DNA of 64,000 nt, taken from positions 558,001 to 622,000 of the forward strand of contig CAWBGI010000001.1 in assembly GCA_963788225.1 (NCBI GenBank), in the 5' to 3' direction. Below, piece after piece: positions 17,356-25,823 of this stretch. The stretch comes from Sulfotelmatobacter sp963788225. GTDB lineage: Bacteria > Acidobacteriota > Terriglobia > Terriglobales > Acidobacteriaceae. The position numbers and the translations under genes are program-made. Positions within the stretch are counted from its first letter, which is position 1; every line of letters starts with the position of its first letter. A model generated the notes under the pieces. That model was not told the origin of the DNA. It saw only the letters and a program-made list of their open reading frames with translations, and made no database searches.

Positions 17356-17371
17356 ATTTCCGGAGGAAGCG

Positions 17372-20300
17372 GTGCCTGAACAACCCAACCCCGAGCAGGA
17401 CCCGATTACAACCAAATCGTATGCCGCGTATTACCTGATCGCGATGGTGATTTTGACGGCGACGTTGTTCTGGGCCTTGTGGGACGAGGCGTGGGGCCAG
17501 CGTCCGTGGAAAGCCTTCCAGGAGACCTGGAAGGATCGGTACTCGGCATTTTTGAACACGGCCAAGTCGAAGTCGGCGGCGTCGGAACAAGACGTTGAGA
17601 AAAATCCCGAGTATGCGGCACTGTATGCGGCGTGGAAGAAGGCTAGCGGCGATTCCGCGGCCGCGGCCAAAGAGGCGCGCGAAAAGCTGGACGGGGCTAG
17701 CGCACGGCTACTTGCGGTGCAGAGCGTGTTTACCGACCGGCGGGCCTACGTGAATGCGCTCAATTACGAACTTGAGACCAGCACCAGCGACTCGGCAAAG
17801 GCCAGCAAACGGGAGGAGATTGAGAGTTACAAGAAAAAGCTGGCGACGGTTGAGTTCCCCGATGGAAGCAGGAAAGAGTTCGACTTCCAACATCTTGAAC
17901 AGACATACAACGATATCCGCGATGAGCGCACGAGATTAAGCCTGGAACTCGGCGATGTGCTCAAGCCGGTAACTGCGGCCAAGGCCAAGATGGATGAATA
18001 TATTTCCGACCACATGGTTGATCTCACGCCGCAGCAGATCGAAGGCTTGAAAAAGAGGGCGGCCGAGTGGGATCCCGCCATCGTGCAGATCAATGTGGCC
18101 GAGGCGAATATTGTCGACCGTTGCGAATCGTGCCACATGAACGCGCGCGAGCCGATTAAAGTCACGCTGGCATCGATGACGCCGAAAGGCGAGAAGAAGC
18201 CGGATGAGTACGCCGATGCGTTTACCAGTCACCCCGAGGCGGAATTACTGAACATTCACGATCCGGAGAAGTTTGGCTGCTCACCCTGCCATCAGGGCAA
18301 CGGACGCGCGACTACCAGCGTCGAGAAGGCGCACGGAAACTACGAGCACTGGCTGTGGCCGCTGTTTCCAAAGGAAAACGCGGAGGCGGGTTGCCAGAAT
18401 TGCCACGCTGCCGACATGGTGCTGGTGAGCGGTGATGTGCAGTGGCAAAGCATCAACAACGGCAAAGACCTCTTCCGCCAGCGCGGCTGCATGGGCTGCC
18501 ATCGCTACGAGGGTTACGACAAAGAGCCCGAGGATTTGAACGCGATTAGCCAGCAGATCAAACAGATCGAGAACCAGAAGGTAGACAACGTCAAGCAGTC
18601 GGCCTACCTGATGAAGCAGGCGGATGCGGCCGCGTCGAACGAAGAAGCGAACCGGCTGAACACTCAGGCTGTCGACTTGAGAGTGGCGAACAGCAAGCTG
18701 GACGGGCGTTTGCAGCAGCTCGACTACCAGTCGCACAGCCTGATGCAGGACCAGAAAAAAGTCGGCCCGAATCTGAAAGATGTCCGGCTGAAGCTGAACA
18801 AGAACTGGATTCCGGTATGGTTGAAGAAGCCTTCGGATTTCCGTCCCACGACGAAGATGCCGAACTTCCGCCTGACCGATCATCAGATTCAGGCGATCTC
18901 GGCCTACATCTGGCAATCGGGATTCACCGATCCTCTTCCCAAGCACAAGCCTGGAAATGCCGAGCACGGAAAGGAATTATTTGAAACGCGCGGATGTCTG
19001 GCCTGCCACTCCATCGGCGAAGGCGATCAGATGCAGGGCGGGACGTTCGCCGCAAATCTGAGCCGCGTCGGCGAAAAAGCGAATTACGATTATCTCGTTC
19101 GCTGGATTCACAATGCGCGCGAGCGCACGCGTCCGTATTGCCCATACGAGAAGAAGGACATCGGGCCCGAGGATTACGCCAAGAAGGGCCTGCCTTACAA
19201 GTTCGATCTCGACCACAGCACCTGCCCCAACGATGGCCACGAACTGCAAGTGCAGAACATGACGGTGATGCCCAGCCTGCGGCTTTCTCCCGAGGATGCG
19301 GAAGACATTGCAACCTATTTGATGACGCAGAAAAAGCAGGAGCCGTCGGCGTATCCCGACGCAGCGTTTATGGACAATCCCGCGTTGAAGGCCGAGGGGC
19401 AGAAGTGGATCAGGCACTTTGGTTGCGCCGGTTGCCACGAGATTGCCGGAATGGAAGACGAAGGGCGCATCGGCACTGAACTGACTTACGAAGGCAGCAA
19501 GCCCATCGAGCGTCTCGACTTCGCGCTGTTCACCACCGTTGCGCAACGCGGCGGCAAGGATGCCGAACCGATTACGAACAAAGAAGATCTGGCGCGCCTG
19601 CCGGACGGTCCCGCGAGAAAGCCCTGGTACAACCAGAAAGGATTCTTTGAGCACAAACTGGCCGAGCCCGAGGTGTATGACAAAGGCAAGGTCAAGGGCG
19701 AGATGGAAGCGGCGCGCATGCCCAACCTGCACCTCACCAAAGAGCAGGTGCTCGACCTCACAACGTTCCTGATGGGGAGCGAGGAGACGTCCCTGCCCTC
19801 GAGCTATCAATTCAAGCCTGGCGACGCGCGGCACGATATTCAGGAGGGCTGGTGGATCATCAAGAAATACAACTGCATGGGCTGCCACCAGTTCATCCCC
19901 GGCCAGAAGACGATTCTGATGGGATTGAAGCAGTATCAGGACCAGCAGGAGCAGTTGCCCCCGAAGCTTTTGACCGAGGGTGCGCGCGTCGATCCCGAGT
20001 GGCTGCGCAAGTTCCTGTCAAATCCGTCGTTGAGCACCACCGACACGAACCGCAACGGCGTGCGCCCGTACTTGAAAGTGAGGATGCCGACGTTTTCGTT
20101 CTCTGACAACGAATTGCGCAAGCTGGTGCGCTTCTTCCAGGCGCTGTCGCAGCAGCCGCTGCCTTATATTCCGGAGGAAGTACCGGTGCTGACGGCGAAG
20201 GAAACCGACATGGCGCGCAGCTTGTTCTCGAGCACGGCGGCTCCGTGCCTGAAGTGCCACGCTACCGGCGATCCCGCGCACGACAAGATCGCCACTGCGC

Positions 20301-20641
20301 CGAACTTCCTGCTGGCGAAAGAGCGCCTCAAGCCGGACTGGGTTGAGCGCTGGATCACCGATCCGCAGGCGGTCAGTCCCGGGACGTCGATGCCCTCGGG
20401 ATTATTCAAGCAGCAGAATAATCAGTGGGTATTCGCCGGGCCGACCCCGGCGTCATTCCAGGGGTATGACGGTGATCATCGCAAGCTGCTGACTGATTAC
20501 ATCTTCCAGTTGACGGCGGAAGAACAGCGGCGAGTGGCAGCATCGATGCCGCGCGCGAAGGCAGCGGTGCCAACAAGAAAGAGCAATCGCAGGCAGGCCG
20601 CAGTGGAGCCGCATGAGGCGGTCAGCGGCGGTTCGCGGTAG
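17372..20641 (+). CDS. membrane-anchored octaheme cytochrome c of the bc operon
   Basis: The protein has 1089 residues from a GTG with GGAGGA upstream. One membrane segment (about 14-30) lies at the N-terminus. Eight CXXCH heme c motifs start at residues 251, 303, 341, 373, 542, 685, 835 and 959. Charged helical stretches, probably coiled coils, lie at about 60-240 and 385-465. It likely accepts electrons from the Rieske protein and relays them along a heme wire. Several regions resemble separate mono- or diheme cytochrome c domains joined together, so it may be a fusion. Its position directly after the cytochrome b genes supports a role as the complex's cytochrome c subunit. Confidence 0.93.
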   Translation: MPEQPNPEQDPITTKSYAAYYLIAMVILTATLFWALWDEAWGQRPWKAFQETWKDRYSAFLNTAKSKSAASEQDVEKNPEYAALYAAWKKASGDSAAAAKEAREKLDGASARLLAVQSVFTDRRAYVNALNYELETSTSDSAKASKREEIESYKKKLATVEFPDGSRKEFDFQHLEQTYNDIRDERTRLSLELGDVLKPVTAAKAKMDEYISDHMVDLTPQQIEGLKKRAAEWDPAIVQINVAEANIVDRCESCHMNAREPIKVTLASMTPKGEKKPDEYADAFTSHPEAELLNIHDPEKFGCSPCHQGNGRATTSVEKAHGNYEHWLWPLFPKENAEAGCQNCHAADMVLVSGDVQWQSINNGKDLFRQRGCMGCHRYEGYDKEPEDLNAISQQIKQIENQKVDNVKQSAYLMKQADAAASNEEANRLNTQAVDLRVANSKLDGRLQQLDYQSHSLMQDQKKVGPNLKDVRLKLNKNWIPVWLKKPSDFRPTTKMPNFRLTDHQIQAISAYIWQSGFTDPLPKHKPGNAEHGKELFETRGCLACHSIGEGDQMQGGTFAANLSRVGEKANYDYLVRWIHNARERTRPYCPYEKKDIGPEDYAKKGLPYKFDLDHSTCPNDGHELQVQNMTVMPSLRLSPEDAEDIATYLMTQKKQEPSAYPDAAFMDNPALKAEGQKWIRHFGCAGCHEIAGMEDEGRIGTELTYEGSKPIERLDFALFTTVAQRGGKDAEPITNKEDLARLPDGPARKPWYNQKGFFEHKLAEPEVYDKGKVKGEMEAARMPNLHLTKEQVLDLTTFLMGSEETSLPSSYQFKPGDARHDIQEGWWIIKKYNCMGCHQFIPGQKTILMGLKQYQDQQEQLPPKLLTEGARVDPEWLRKFLSNPSLSTTDTNRNGVRPYLKVRMPTFSFSDNELRKLVRFFQALSQQPLPYIPEEVPVLTAKETDMARSLFSSTAAPCLKCHATGDPAHDKIATAPNFLLAKERLKPDWVERWITDPQAVSPGTSMPSGLFKQQNNQWVFAGPTPASFQGYDGDHRKLLTDYIFQLTAEEQRRVAASMPRAKAAVPTRKSNRRQAAVEPHEAVSGGSR

Positions 20642-20680
20642 AATAGTGAGTTCGTCAGCGTGGGATTCAGTTCTCAAGGT

Positions 20681-20731
20681 ACGCCTTCAGGCGTGCCGCA
20701 AAGGTTTTGCATCATTCGCGCCTTCAGGCGC
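20681..20731. repeat. pair of CGCCTTCAGGCG palindromes
   Basis: Two hairpins, ACGCCTTCAGGCGT (20681-20694) and GCGCCTTCAGGCGC (20718-20731), differ by an outer base pair that changes on both arms. They lie between the octaheme gene and the lipoprotein gene. Confidence 0.7.
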
Positions 20732-20782
20732 TCCGACTGGAAAACACAAAATATTTCAACTACCTCACAGAAAGGCGACATC

Positions 20783-21565
20783 ATGAATAAGAAAACTTGG
20801 ATGATTTTTGTCAGCATGCTGGCATTGTCCGCCCTGCTGCTGACCGCAGCTTGCAGCAAGAAAGAGGAACAACCGGCCAACACGATGTCTCAGACGGCAA
20901 CCCCCGCGCCGGCGGCGACGCCAATCGATCCCGCAACCGCGGCTACTGTGAGCGGCACGGTCAAGTTCGAGGGCGCTGCTCCGAAGCAGGCGAAGATCGA
21001 CATGAGCCAGGACCCAGCCTGCAAGGGCATGAACGAAGCCGAGACCATTGTGGTTGATAACGGCGATCTCGCCAATGTATTCGTGTACGTGAAAGACGGC
21101 TTGGGCAACCGCACCTTCAATGTTCCGACTACACCTGTCGTCCTCGATCAGCAGGGCTGCAAGTACCATCCCCACGTGCTGGGCGTGATGGCGGGACAAA
21201 CCGTGGAGATCAAGAACGACGATCAGACCACGCACAACATCCATCCCACGCCGAAAGACAACCGCGAGTGGAACGAGTCACAGCCCCCGGCTGCCGCTCC
21301 GATCGAGAAGAACTTCGCCCGCGAAGAAATCATGCTGCCGGTCAAGTGCAACCAGCACCCATGGATGAAGATGTACATCAACGTTGTGAAGAGCCCGTTC
21401 TATGCGGTCACCGACAAGTCCGGAAAATATGAAATCAAGGGGTTGCCCCCGGGCGATTACACGATTGCGTTCGTGCACGAGAAACTCGGCGAGCAGGACC
21501 AGAAGGTAACGGTCGGCCCGAAGGAAACGAAGACCGTGGACCAGAGCTTCAAGGCTGGCGAATAG
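20783..21565 (+). CDS. cupredoxin/carboxypeptidase-regulatory-like lipoprotein
   Basis: The protein has 260 residues. The N-terminus is a lipoprotein signal with lipobox 'LTAACSKK'. A Pro/Ala/Thr linker follows, then a beta domain. 'CKYHPHVLGVMAGQTVEIKNDDQTTHNIH' (read in part) and 'KCNQHPWMKMYINV' give a His/Cys/His/Met set like a plastocyanin-type copper site. The last 60 residues ('DKSGKYEIKGLPPGDYTIAFVHEKLG', in part) resemble a carboxypeptidase regulatory-like domain. It may shuttle electrons between the octaheme protein and an oxidase in the periplasm. Whether copper is bound is inferred. Confidence 0.8.
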   Translation: MNKKTWMIFVSMLALSALLLTAACSKKEEQPANTMSQTATPAPAATPIDPATAATVSGTVKFEGAAPKQAKIDMSQDPACKGMNEAETIVVDNGDLANVFVYVKDGLGNRTFNVPTTPVVLDQQGCKYHPHVLGVMAGQTVEIKNDDQTTHNIHPTPKDNREWNESQPPAAAPIEKNFAREEIMLPVKCNQHPWMKMYINVVKSPFYAVTDKSGKYEIKGLPPGDYTIAFVHEKLGEQDQKVTVGPKETKTVDQSFKAGE

Positions 21566-21649
21566 GTTAGTCTCGTCTGCTAAAATGATCCGTTCGGCGT
21601 TGCGGGCTGGGCCAGTCGGCGCGGCCCGCGGCGCTCGAGGGGTACGACT

Positions 21650-22603
21650 CTGAAAGCCATCCCAGCCACGTATAACCGCGCCCATCACGCCTTCGCCGTG
21701 TTTACGGCATGCGCGACTCTCGTTGTGATCACAGCGGGGGCGTTAGTCACCAGCAACGATGCCGGCCTCTCGGTTCCTGACTGGCCGACGTCGTTCGGCT
21801 ATCTGGTGAGGGTTCCACACTTCGTAGGCGGCGTGCGTTATGAGTGGAGCCACCGCATGGTGGCCGGCACGCTTGGGATGCTGACCCTGGCTATCGCTAT
21901 ATGGACTCTGCTGGTAGAACGGCGGCGCTGGATGCGCTGGCTTGCCATCGGCGCCTTAGGCACGTTCTTCGTACAGGCCACATTGGGCGGGATGACGGTT
22001 CTGTTCTTCCAGCCGCCTTGGCTTTCGACGGCGCACGCCACGGTGGCGCAAACGTTTTTCTGCATTGCGGTCGCCATCGCGCTTTTCACCGGGCGCAGGT
22101 GGGTCACAGATCAACCGGAAAACGAGCAGCCGCGCGTGGAGTTCGACTCGCGCCGGCCGAGCCTCATGACGTTGACGTGGTTCTCCATCTTCGTGCTTTA
22201 CGTGCAGCTCATTCTCGGCGGGATGTTTCGCCATCACGGCATGAGTTGGTGGCCACACGTGCTGAATGCGGTGACGGTGTCATTCGTGCTGGCCTGGACG
22301 GCTGTGCGCGCCCTTTCCGTCTATTCGCATATTGAAGCGGTGCGACGCCCGGCGATCATCATGCTCTCGCTTTTGATCGCGCAACTCTGCCTGGGCTTCA
22401 CGGCATTTCTGACGCGCGTAACTTGGGGCAGGAATGCGGCGCAGCCGGAACTGCCCATGGTCGTCTCCACAGTGGCGCATGTGGCTGTGGGAGCGATGCT
22501 GCTGGCGACAACTGTGGTTCTCGCGATTCAGGTCTGGCGGCACGTCCCGGTCGCGTTTGAAGAGCGCGTCCCCCAGGCGCAGCACGATCCTTCGGCCGCG
22601 TGA
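21650..22603 (+). CDS. COX15/CtaA family heme A synthase
   Basis: The family signatures are clear: 'TSNDAGLSVPDWPTSFG', 'YEWSHRMVAG', 'STAHATVAQTFF' and 'GGMFRHHGMSWWPHVL'. There are about eight membrane helices, and paired His residues bind heme. It oxidises the heme O methyl group to make heme A for cytochrome oxidase. There is no ATG in frame. GTG at 21698 would cut into the first helix, while CTG at 21650 gives 'KAIPATYNRAHHAFAVF', which fits the family, with GAGGGG 8 bases upstream; I chose the CTG. No heme O synthase gene is adjacent. Confidence 0.88.
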   Translation: MKAIPATYNRAHHAFAVFTACATLVVITAGALVTSNDAGLSVPDWPTSFGYLVRVPHFVGGVRYEWSHRMVAGTLGMLTLAIAIWTLLVERRRWMRWLAIGALGTFFVQATLGGMTVLFFQPPWLSTAHATVAQTFFCIAVAIALFTGRRWVTDQPENEQPRVEFDSRRPSLMTLTWFSIFVLYVQLILGGMFRHHGMSWWPHVLNAVTVSFVLAWTAVRALSVYSHIEAVRRPAIIMLSLLIAQLCLGFTAFLTRVTWGRNAAQPELPMVVSTVAHVAVGAMLLATTVVLAIQVWRHVPVAFEERVPQAQHDPSAA

Positions 22604-22627
22604 GCATTGCTCAGATGCATGTTTGGG

Positions 22628-22648
22628 GACAGCCGCGCCCCGGCTGTC
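22628..22648. repeat. REP-like palindrome GACAGCCG-CGGCTGTC
   Basis: An 8-base stem with a 5-base loop lies 24 bases after the COX15 stop. It is GC-rich but has no T-tract. 'GGGGACAGCC' and 'GGCTGTCC' pieces also occur at about 43480, so it belongs to a dispersed family. Confidence 0.6.
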
Positions 22649-22760
22649 CGTCGAGCGCAGCTCGACTTTCTTGGGTCACATCGGCTCAGCTTTTGTTCAT
22701 TCTCGTGATGTTTCGCCTTGTCTCGTCGTAAACTACTATTGGGTTAGTTCAGGACACGTT

Positions 22761-23786
22761 TTGGTCTCCAAAGTTGCCGCCATCGCCGACGCCACACCGG
22801 AAGTAGCTTTGCCCTCCGCGAGCGCCGTCATTTCCGTAGAGAATGTGGTGCACCGCTACGAGAACCGCACGGCCCTGAACGGGGTTTCATTCGATGTGCG
22901 TCCTGCGGAGTTGTTCGGGCTGCTGGGTCCGAACGGCAGCGGCAAAACGACTCTGTTCCGGATTCTTTCCACCTTGATGCTTCCGACAGGGGGCCGTGCC
23001 ACCATTATGGGCTGCGATGCGGCGCGGGACCCGGCGCGCTTGCGGCGGCAGATCGGCGTAGTTTTCCAGGCGCAAAGCGTCGATATCAAGCTCACGGCTT
23101 ACGAGAATCTTTGGCATCAGGGACATCTTTACGGTTTGCGCGGATCTTCTCTGAAGAGTCGAATTCACGAAATCCTCTCACGCGTGGGCCTGGCGGATCG
23201 CGCCAAGGAACTGGTCGAAACGTTTTCCGGCGGAATGCAACGGCGCATCGAGCTGGCCAAGGGATTATTGCATCATCCCGGAGTGCTGTTGCTCGACGAA
23301 CCGACCACGGGTCTCGATCCCGGCGCACGCCGCGATCTCTGGCAATATTTGCAGACGCTGCGCGACGAAGAGCATGTTTCCGTGCTGGTCACTACGCATC
23401 TAATGGAAGAAGCGGAGCGTTGTGACCGGCTCGCCATCATGAGCGAAGGCAACCTGGTCGCACTCGGCACGCCTGCAGAACTGAAAAGCGAAATCGGCGG
23501 CGATGTGGTGCTGTTCGACGCTGCGCACGATGCGGCGGTGTTAGCCGAGCGCATTCGCGCGCGCTTTCACGTGGAAACCACCGTGCTCGAAAATCAGGTG
23601 CGCATCGAACGCGAAGGCGCACATCGTTTCGTAACCGAAGTCGTCGAGGCTTTTCCCGGAGAGATTGAGGCTATCTCAGTGAGCAAGCCGGCGCTGGAAG
23701 ACGTTTTCATCCGCCGCACCGGACACAAGTTTTGGACCGAACAAAATGACGCGCAGGCCAGCGCAGAAGATCACAGCCGGAGGTAA
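22761..23786 (+). CDS. ABC transporter ATP-binding protein (ABC-2 type exporter)
   Basis: The protein has 341 residues from a TTG start. Walker A is 'GPNGSGKTT', the signature motif is 'FSGGMQRR', Walker B is 'LLLDEPT', and the switch His is in 'VTTHLMEEA'. The sequence groups with DrrA/CcmA-like exporters. The C-terminal 90 residues are a typical extension. The permease is two genes downstream. The substrate is unknown; the placement after COX15 hints at a role in cytochrome biogenesis, but that is a guess. Confidence 0.93.
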   Translation: MVSKVAAIADATPEVALPSASAVISVENVVHRYENRTALNGVSFDVRPAELFGLLGPNGSGKTTLFRILSTLMLPTGGRATIMGCDAARDPARLRRQIGVVFQAQSVDIKLTAYENLWHQGHLYGLRGSSLKSRIHEILSRVGLADRAKELVETFSGGMQRRIELAKGLLHHPGVLLLDEPTTGLDPGARRDLWQYLQTLRDEEHVSVLVTTHLMEEAERCDRLAIMSEGNLVALGTPAELKSEIGGDVVLFDAAHDAAVLAERIRARFHVETTVLENQVRIEREGAHRFVTEVVEAFPGEIEAISVSKPALEDVFIRRTGHKFWTEQNDAQASAEDHSRR

Positions 23787-23788
23787 TT

Positions 23789-24046
23789 TTGCGACCTATG
23801 ATGCTTGTTCTTTCAGTGGTTCTTGCCATTCTCCCGTTGCTGGGAGTGGCGTGGATTTTCGTGAGTGGCATGATCACTTTGTCGCCCCCGTCGGCCACGG
23901 TCGATGGCCTGTTCATGACTTTGATCCTGCTCACGCTTTCCGGGACCTTCGCGCTAAACGCGTACTGGGAAATGCGTGATCAGGGCATGATCAAAAAGAA
24001 AACCGCCGCTCCAGCCGCCAAGGCTCCCTCGGCGAAAGCGAGTTAA
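23789..24046 (+). CDS. small two-helix membrane protein
   Basis: The protein has 85 residues with two hydrophobic helices (about 4-28 and 38-58) and a Lys/Ala-rich cytoplasmic tail. GGAGGT ends 4 bases before the TTG at 23789; ATG at 23798 or 23801 is also possible. It sits between the ATPase and the permease with gaps of 2 and 4 bases, so it is almost certainly translated with them and may be an accessory subunit of the exporter. I do not recognise a family. Confidence 0.75.
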   Translation: MRPMMLVLSVVLAILPLLGVAWIFVSGMITLSPPSATVDGLFMTLILLTLSGTFALNAYWEMRDQGMIKKKTAAPAAKAPSAKAS

Positions 24047-24050
24047 CTTC

Positions 24051-24878
24051 ATGGCCACGCAAGCCGCTACCCTCTCGAGACCGGCAACGCCCGCATCGGC
24101 TGGCGTGATGCTGCCCGCGTTCACACTGTGGTGGCGCGAGATCGTGCGCTTCTACCGGCAAAAGTCACGCGTGGTGGGCGTGCTGGCGTCGCCGCTGGTG
24201 TTCTGGGTTGTGCTGGGATCGGGGTTCGGCAACTCCTTTCGTTCGGCCGCCGGGCCGAGCCAGCAGCACTACATGGATTATTTCTATCCTGGCACGCTGA
24301 TCCTGATCGTGCTGTTCACTTCGATCTTCACCATGATGTCGCTCATCGAGGACCGCAAGGAAGGCTTTCTTCTGTCCGTGATGGTCGCGCCGGTGCCCCG
24401 TTCCGCGATTGTGCTGGGCAAAGTTCTCGGCGGCACAACGCTGGCGGCGATTCAGGGACTGATCTTCCTCATCTTTGCGCCATTCGCGGGCGTGCATCTT
24501 CAACTGGTTCAGATCCTGCTGGTGGCTGTGGTGGTGTTGCTGGTCTCGTTCGCGCTCACTGCGCTGGGCTTCGCCATTGCCTGGCCCATGGATTCCACCT
24601 CCGCCTTCCACGGCATCATCAATCTGTTTCTGATTCCACTGTGGCTCTTGTCGGGCGCGCTGTTTCCGCTCTCCGGCGCCTCGGTTTGGATTCGCGCCTT
24701 GATGTATATGAACCCGCTCACTTACGGGGTTGAAGCGCTGCGCGGCCTGCTCTACCCGGGGATGAATACGCAGTTCCCGTTGCCCTCGGCGATGGCAACG
24801 CTGCTCTTGTTTTCGCTGGTGATGTTTGGACTCGCATTTCTGATGGCCAACCGCCGCACGACGAGGCCCGCCGCTTGA
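24051..24878 (+). CDS. ABC-2 type transporter permease
   Basis: The protein has 275 residues with six hydrophobic segments. 'SIFTMMSLIEDRKEGFLLSVMVAP' (read in part) and 'GALFPLSGAS' are typical of ABC-2 membrane proteins of the DrrB type. It forms the export channel with the ATPase at 22761-23786. The family moves drugs, polysaccharides, lipids or heme-linked substrates; which one cannot be told here. Confidence 0.92.
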   Translation: MATQAATLSRPATPASAGVMLPAFTLWWREIVRFYRQKSRVVGVLASPLVFWVVLGSGFGNSFRSAAGPSQQHYMDYFYPGTLILIVLFTSIFTMMSLIEDRKEGFLLSVMVAPVPRSAIVLGKVLGGTTLAAIQGLIFLIFAPFAGVHLQLVQILLVAVVVLLVSFALTALGFAIAWPMDSTSAFHGIINLFLIPLWLLSGALFPLSGASVWIRALMYMNPLTYGVEALRGLLYPGMNTQFPLPSAMATLLLFSLVMFGLAFLMANRRTTRPAA

Positions 24879-24917
24879 TTGTTAGGATTATGATCGCCCG
24901 AATATGATCGCCAAAAT

Positions 24918-25352
24918 ATGATCGCTGAGCAATACGCCTACTTCCCTGCCCTGATCGCCGGTTTGAACGGGACCAGCGCCGTGCTTCTGGTTACCGGACG
25001 ATACATGATTGCCCGCGGCCGAATGGCCGCGCATCGCAACTGCATGATTGCCGCGGTCATAGCCTCGGCGCTGTTTCTGGCTTGCTACTTGTATTTTCAT
25101 TATCAGGTCGGCGATATCCGTTTTCTGGGCGATCATTTTTGGCATGTTATTTATCTGGTCGTCCTGATCCCCCATGTGACGTTAGCGATCGTGATCGTCC
25201 CTATGGTGATCGTCACGCTAAGCCGCGGCCTGCGAGCCAAGTATGATCGTCATCGCGCCATCGCCCGCTGGACCTTCCCGTTATGGATGTACGTCAGCCT
25301 AACCGGCGTGCTTGTGTACTTCATGCTGTATCAGTGGTTTCCTCACAGCTGA
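24918..25352 (+). CDS. DUF420 membrane protein
   Basis: The protein has 144 residues with four hydrophobic helices. Conserved His/Arg in 'AHRNCMI', 'DHFWHVIYL', 'PHVTLAI' and 'HRAIARWTFPLWMYVSLTGV' (in part) match DUF420. Members are often encoded with cytochrome oxidase assembly genes, and one Firmicutes relative is needed for oxidase maturation. That fits the heme A synthase nearby. A heptamer hairpin starts 5 bases after the stop. Confidence 0.85.
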   Translation: MIAEQYAYFPALIAGLNGTSAVLLVTGRYMIARGRMAAHRNCMIAAVIASALFLACYLYFHYQVGDIRFLGDHFWHVIYLVVLIPHVTLAIVIVPMVIVTLSRGLRAKYDRHRAIARWTFPLWMYVSLTGVLVYFMLYQWFPHS

Positions 25353-25357
25353 AAGGC

Positions 25358-25451
25358 ATTGATGATTGCTGATTGTTGATTGCTGATTGAAAACTCTAGA
25401 GGACGGATTTTGATTCTCAATCAGCAATCAACAATCATCAATCAACAATTG
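25358..25451. repeat. inverted heptamer arrays, ATTGCTG unit
   Basis: The left arm has ATTGATG, ATTGCTG, ATTGTTG, ATTGCTG, ATTGAAA (25358-25392). The right arm has TCAATCA, GCAATCA, ACAATCA, TCAATCA, ACAATTG (25417-25451). The loop is about 24 bases. Unlike the GC-rich arrays, this one is AT-rich. Confidence 0.9.
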
Positions 25452-25458
25452 GGTTTGT

Positions 25459-25767
25459 ATGTCGATCGTGCGATTAAAGATCGATGTCTCTGGCACGGTA
25501 GGCGACGAAGCCTGGCGCGGAATCAAGCAGTTCGATCAGATCCAAAGCGCCGACTTCGGCCCGCAATACGGCAGCGGCGGATTTCCCCCAAGCCCTGTGG
25601 CCACGGCCGCCTCGGCCATGCCTCCAAGCGAAGCGCGGCGGAACACTTATCCCAAAGGCGCCTGGATCGGGGCCGAAATCCGCCTCCAGACGCCGCTTCT
25701 GGCCCAATATGCTGTTTCACATTATCTTGAGCAAGAGCGCGTGCTCGACGCCGATGTCGTAGAGTAG
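25459..25767 (+). CDS. conserved-looking hypothetical protein
   Basis: The protein has 102 residues, starting right after the ATTGCTG hairpin. No signal peptide, membrane segment or known motif is seen. It contains a Pro/Ala/Ser-rich middle ('GSGGFPPSPVATAAS') between two charged ends. Coding is supported only by the open frame, the ATG and GC-rich third positions, so it could be wrong. Confidence 0.45.
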   Translation: MSIVRLKIDVSGTVGDEAWRGIKQFDQIQSADFGPQYGSGGFPPSPVATAASAMPPSEARRNTYPKGAWIGAEIRLQTPLLAQYAVSHYLEQERVLDADVVE

Positions 25768-25823
25768 TTGCTAGTTTCGGGTTTTCTCTGTGTCTCAGTG
25801 ACTCCGTGGTAGGTTTTGCTCTT

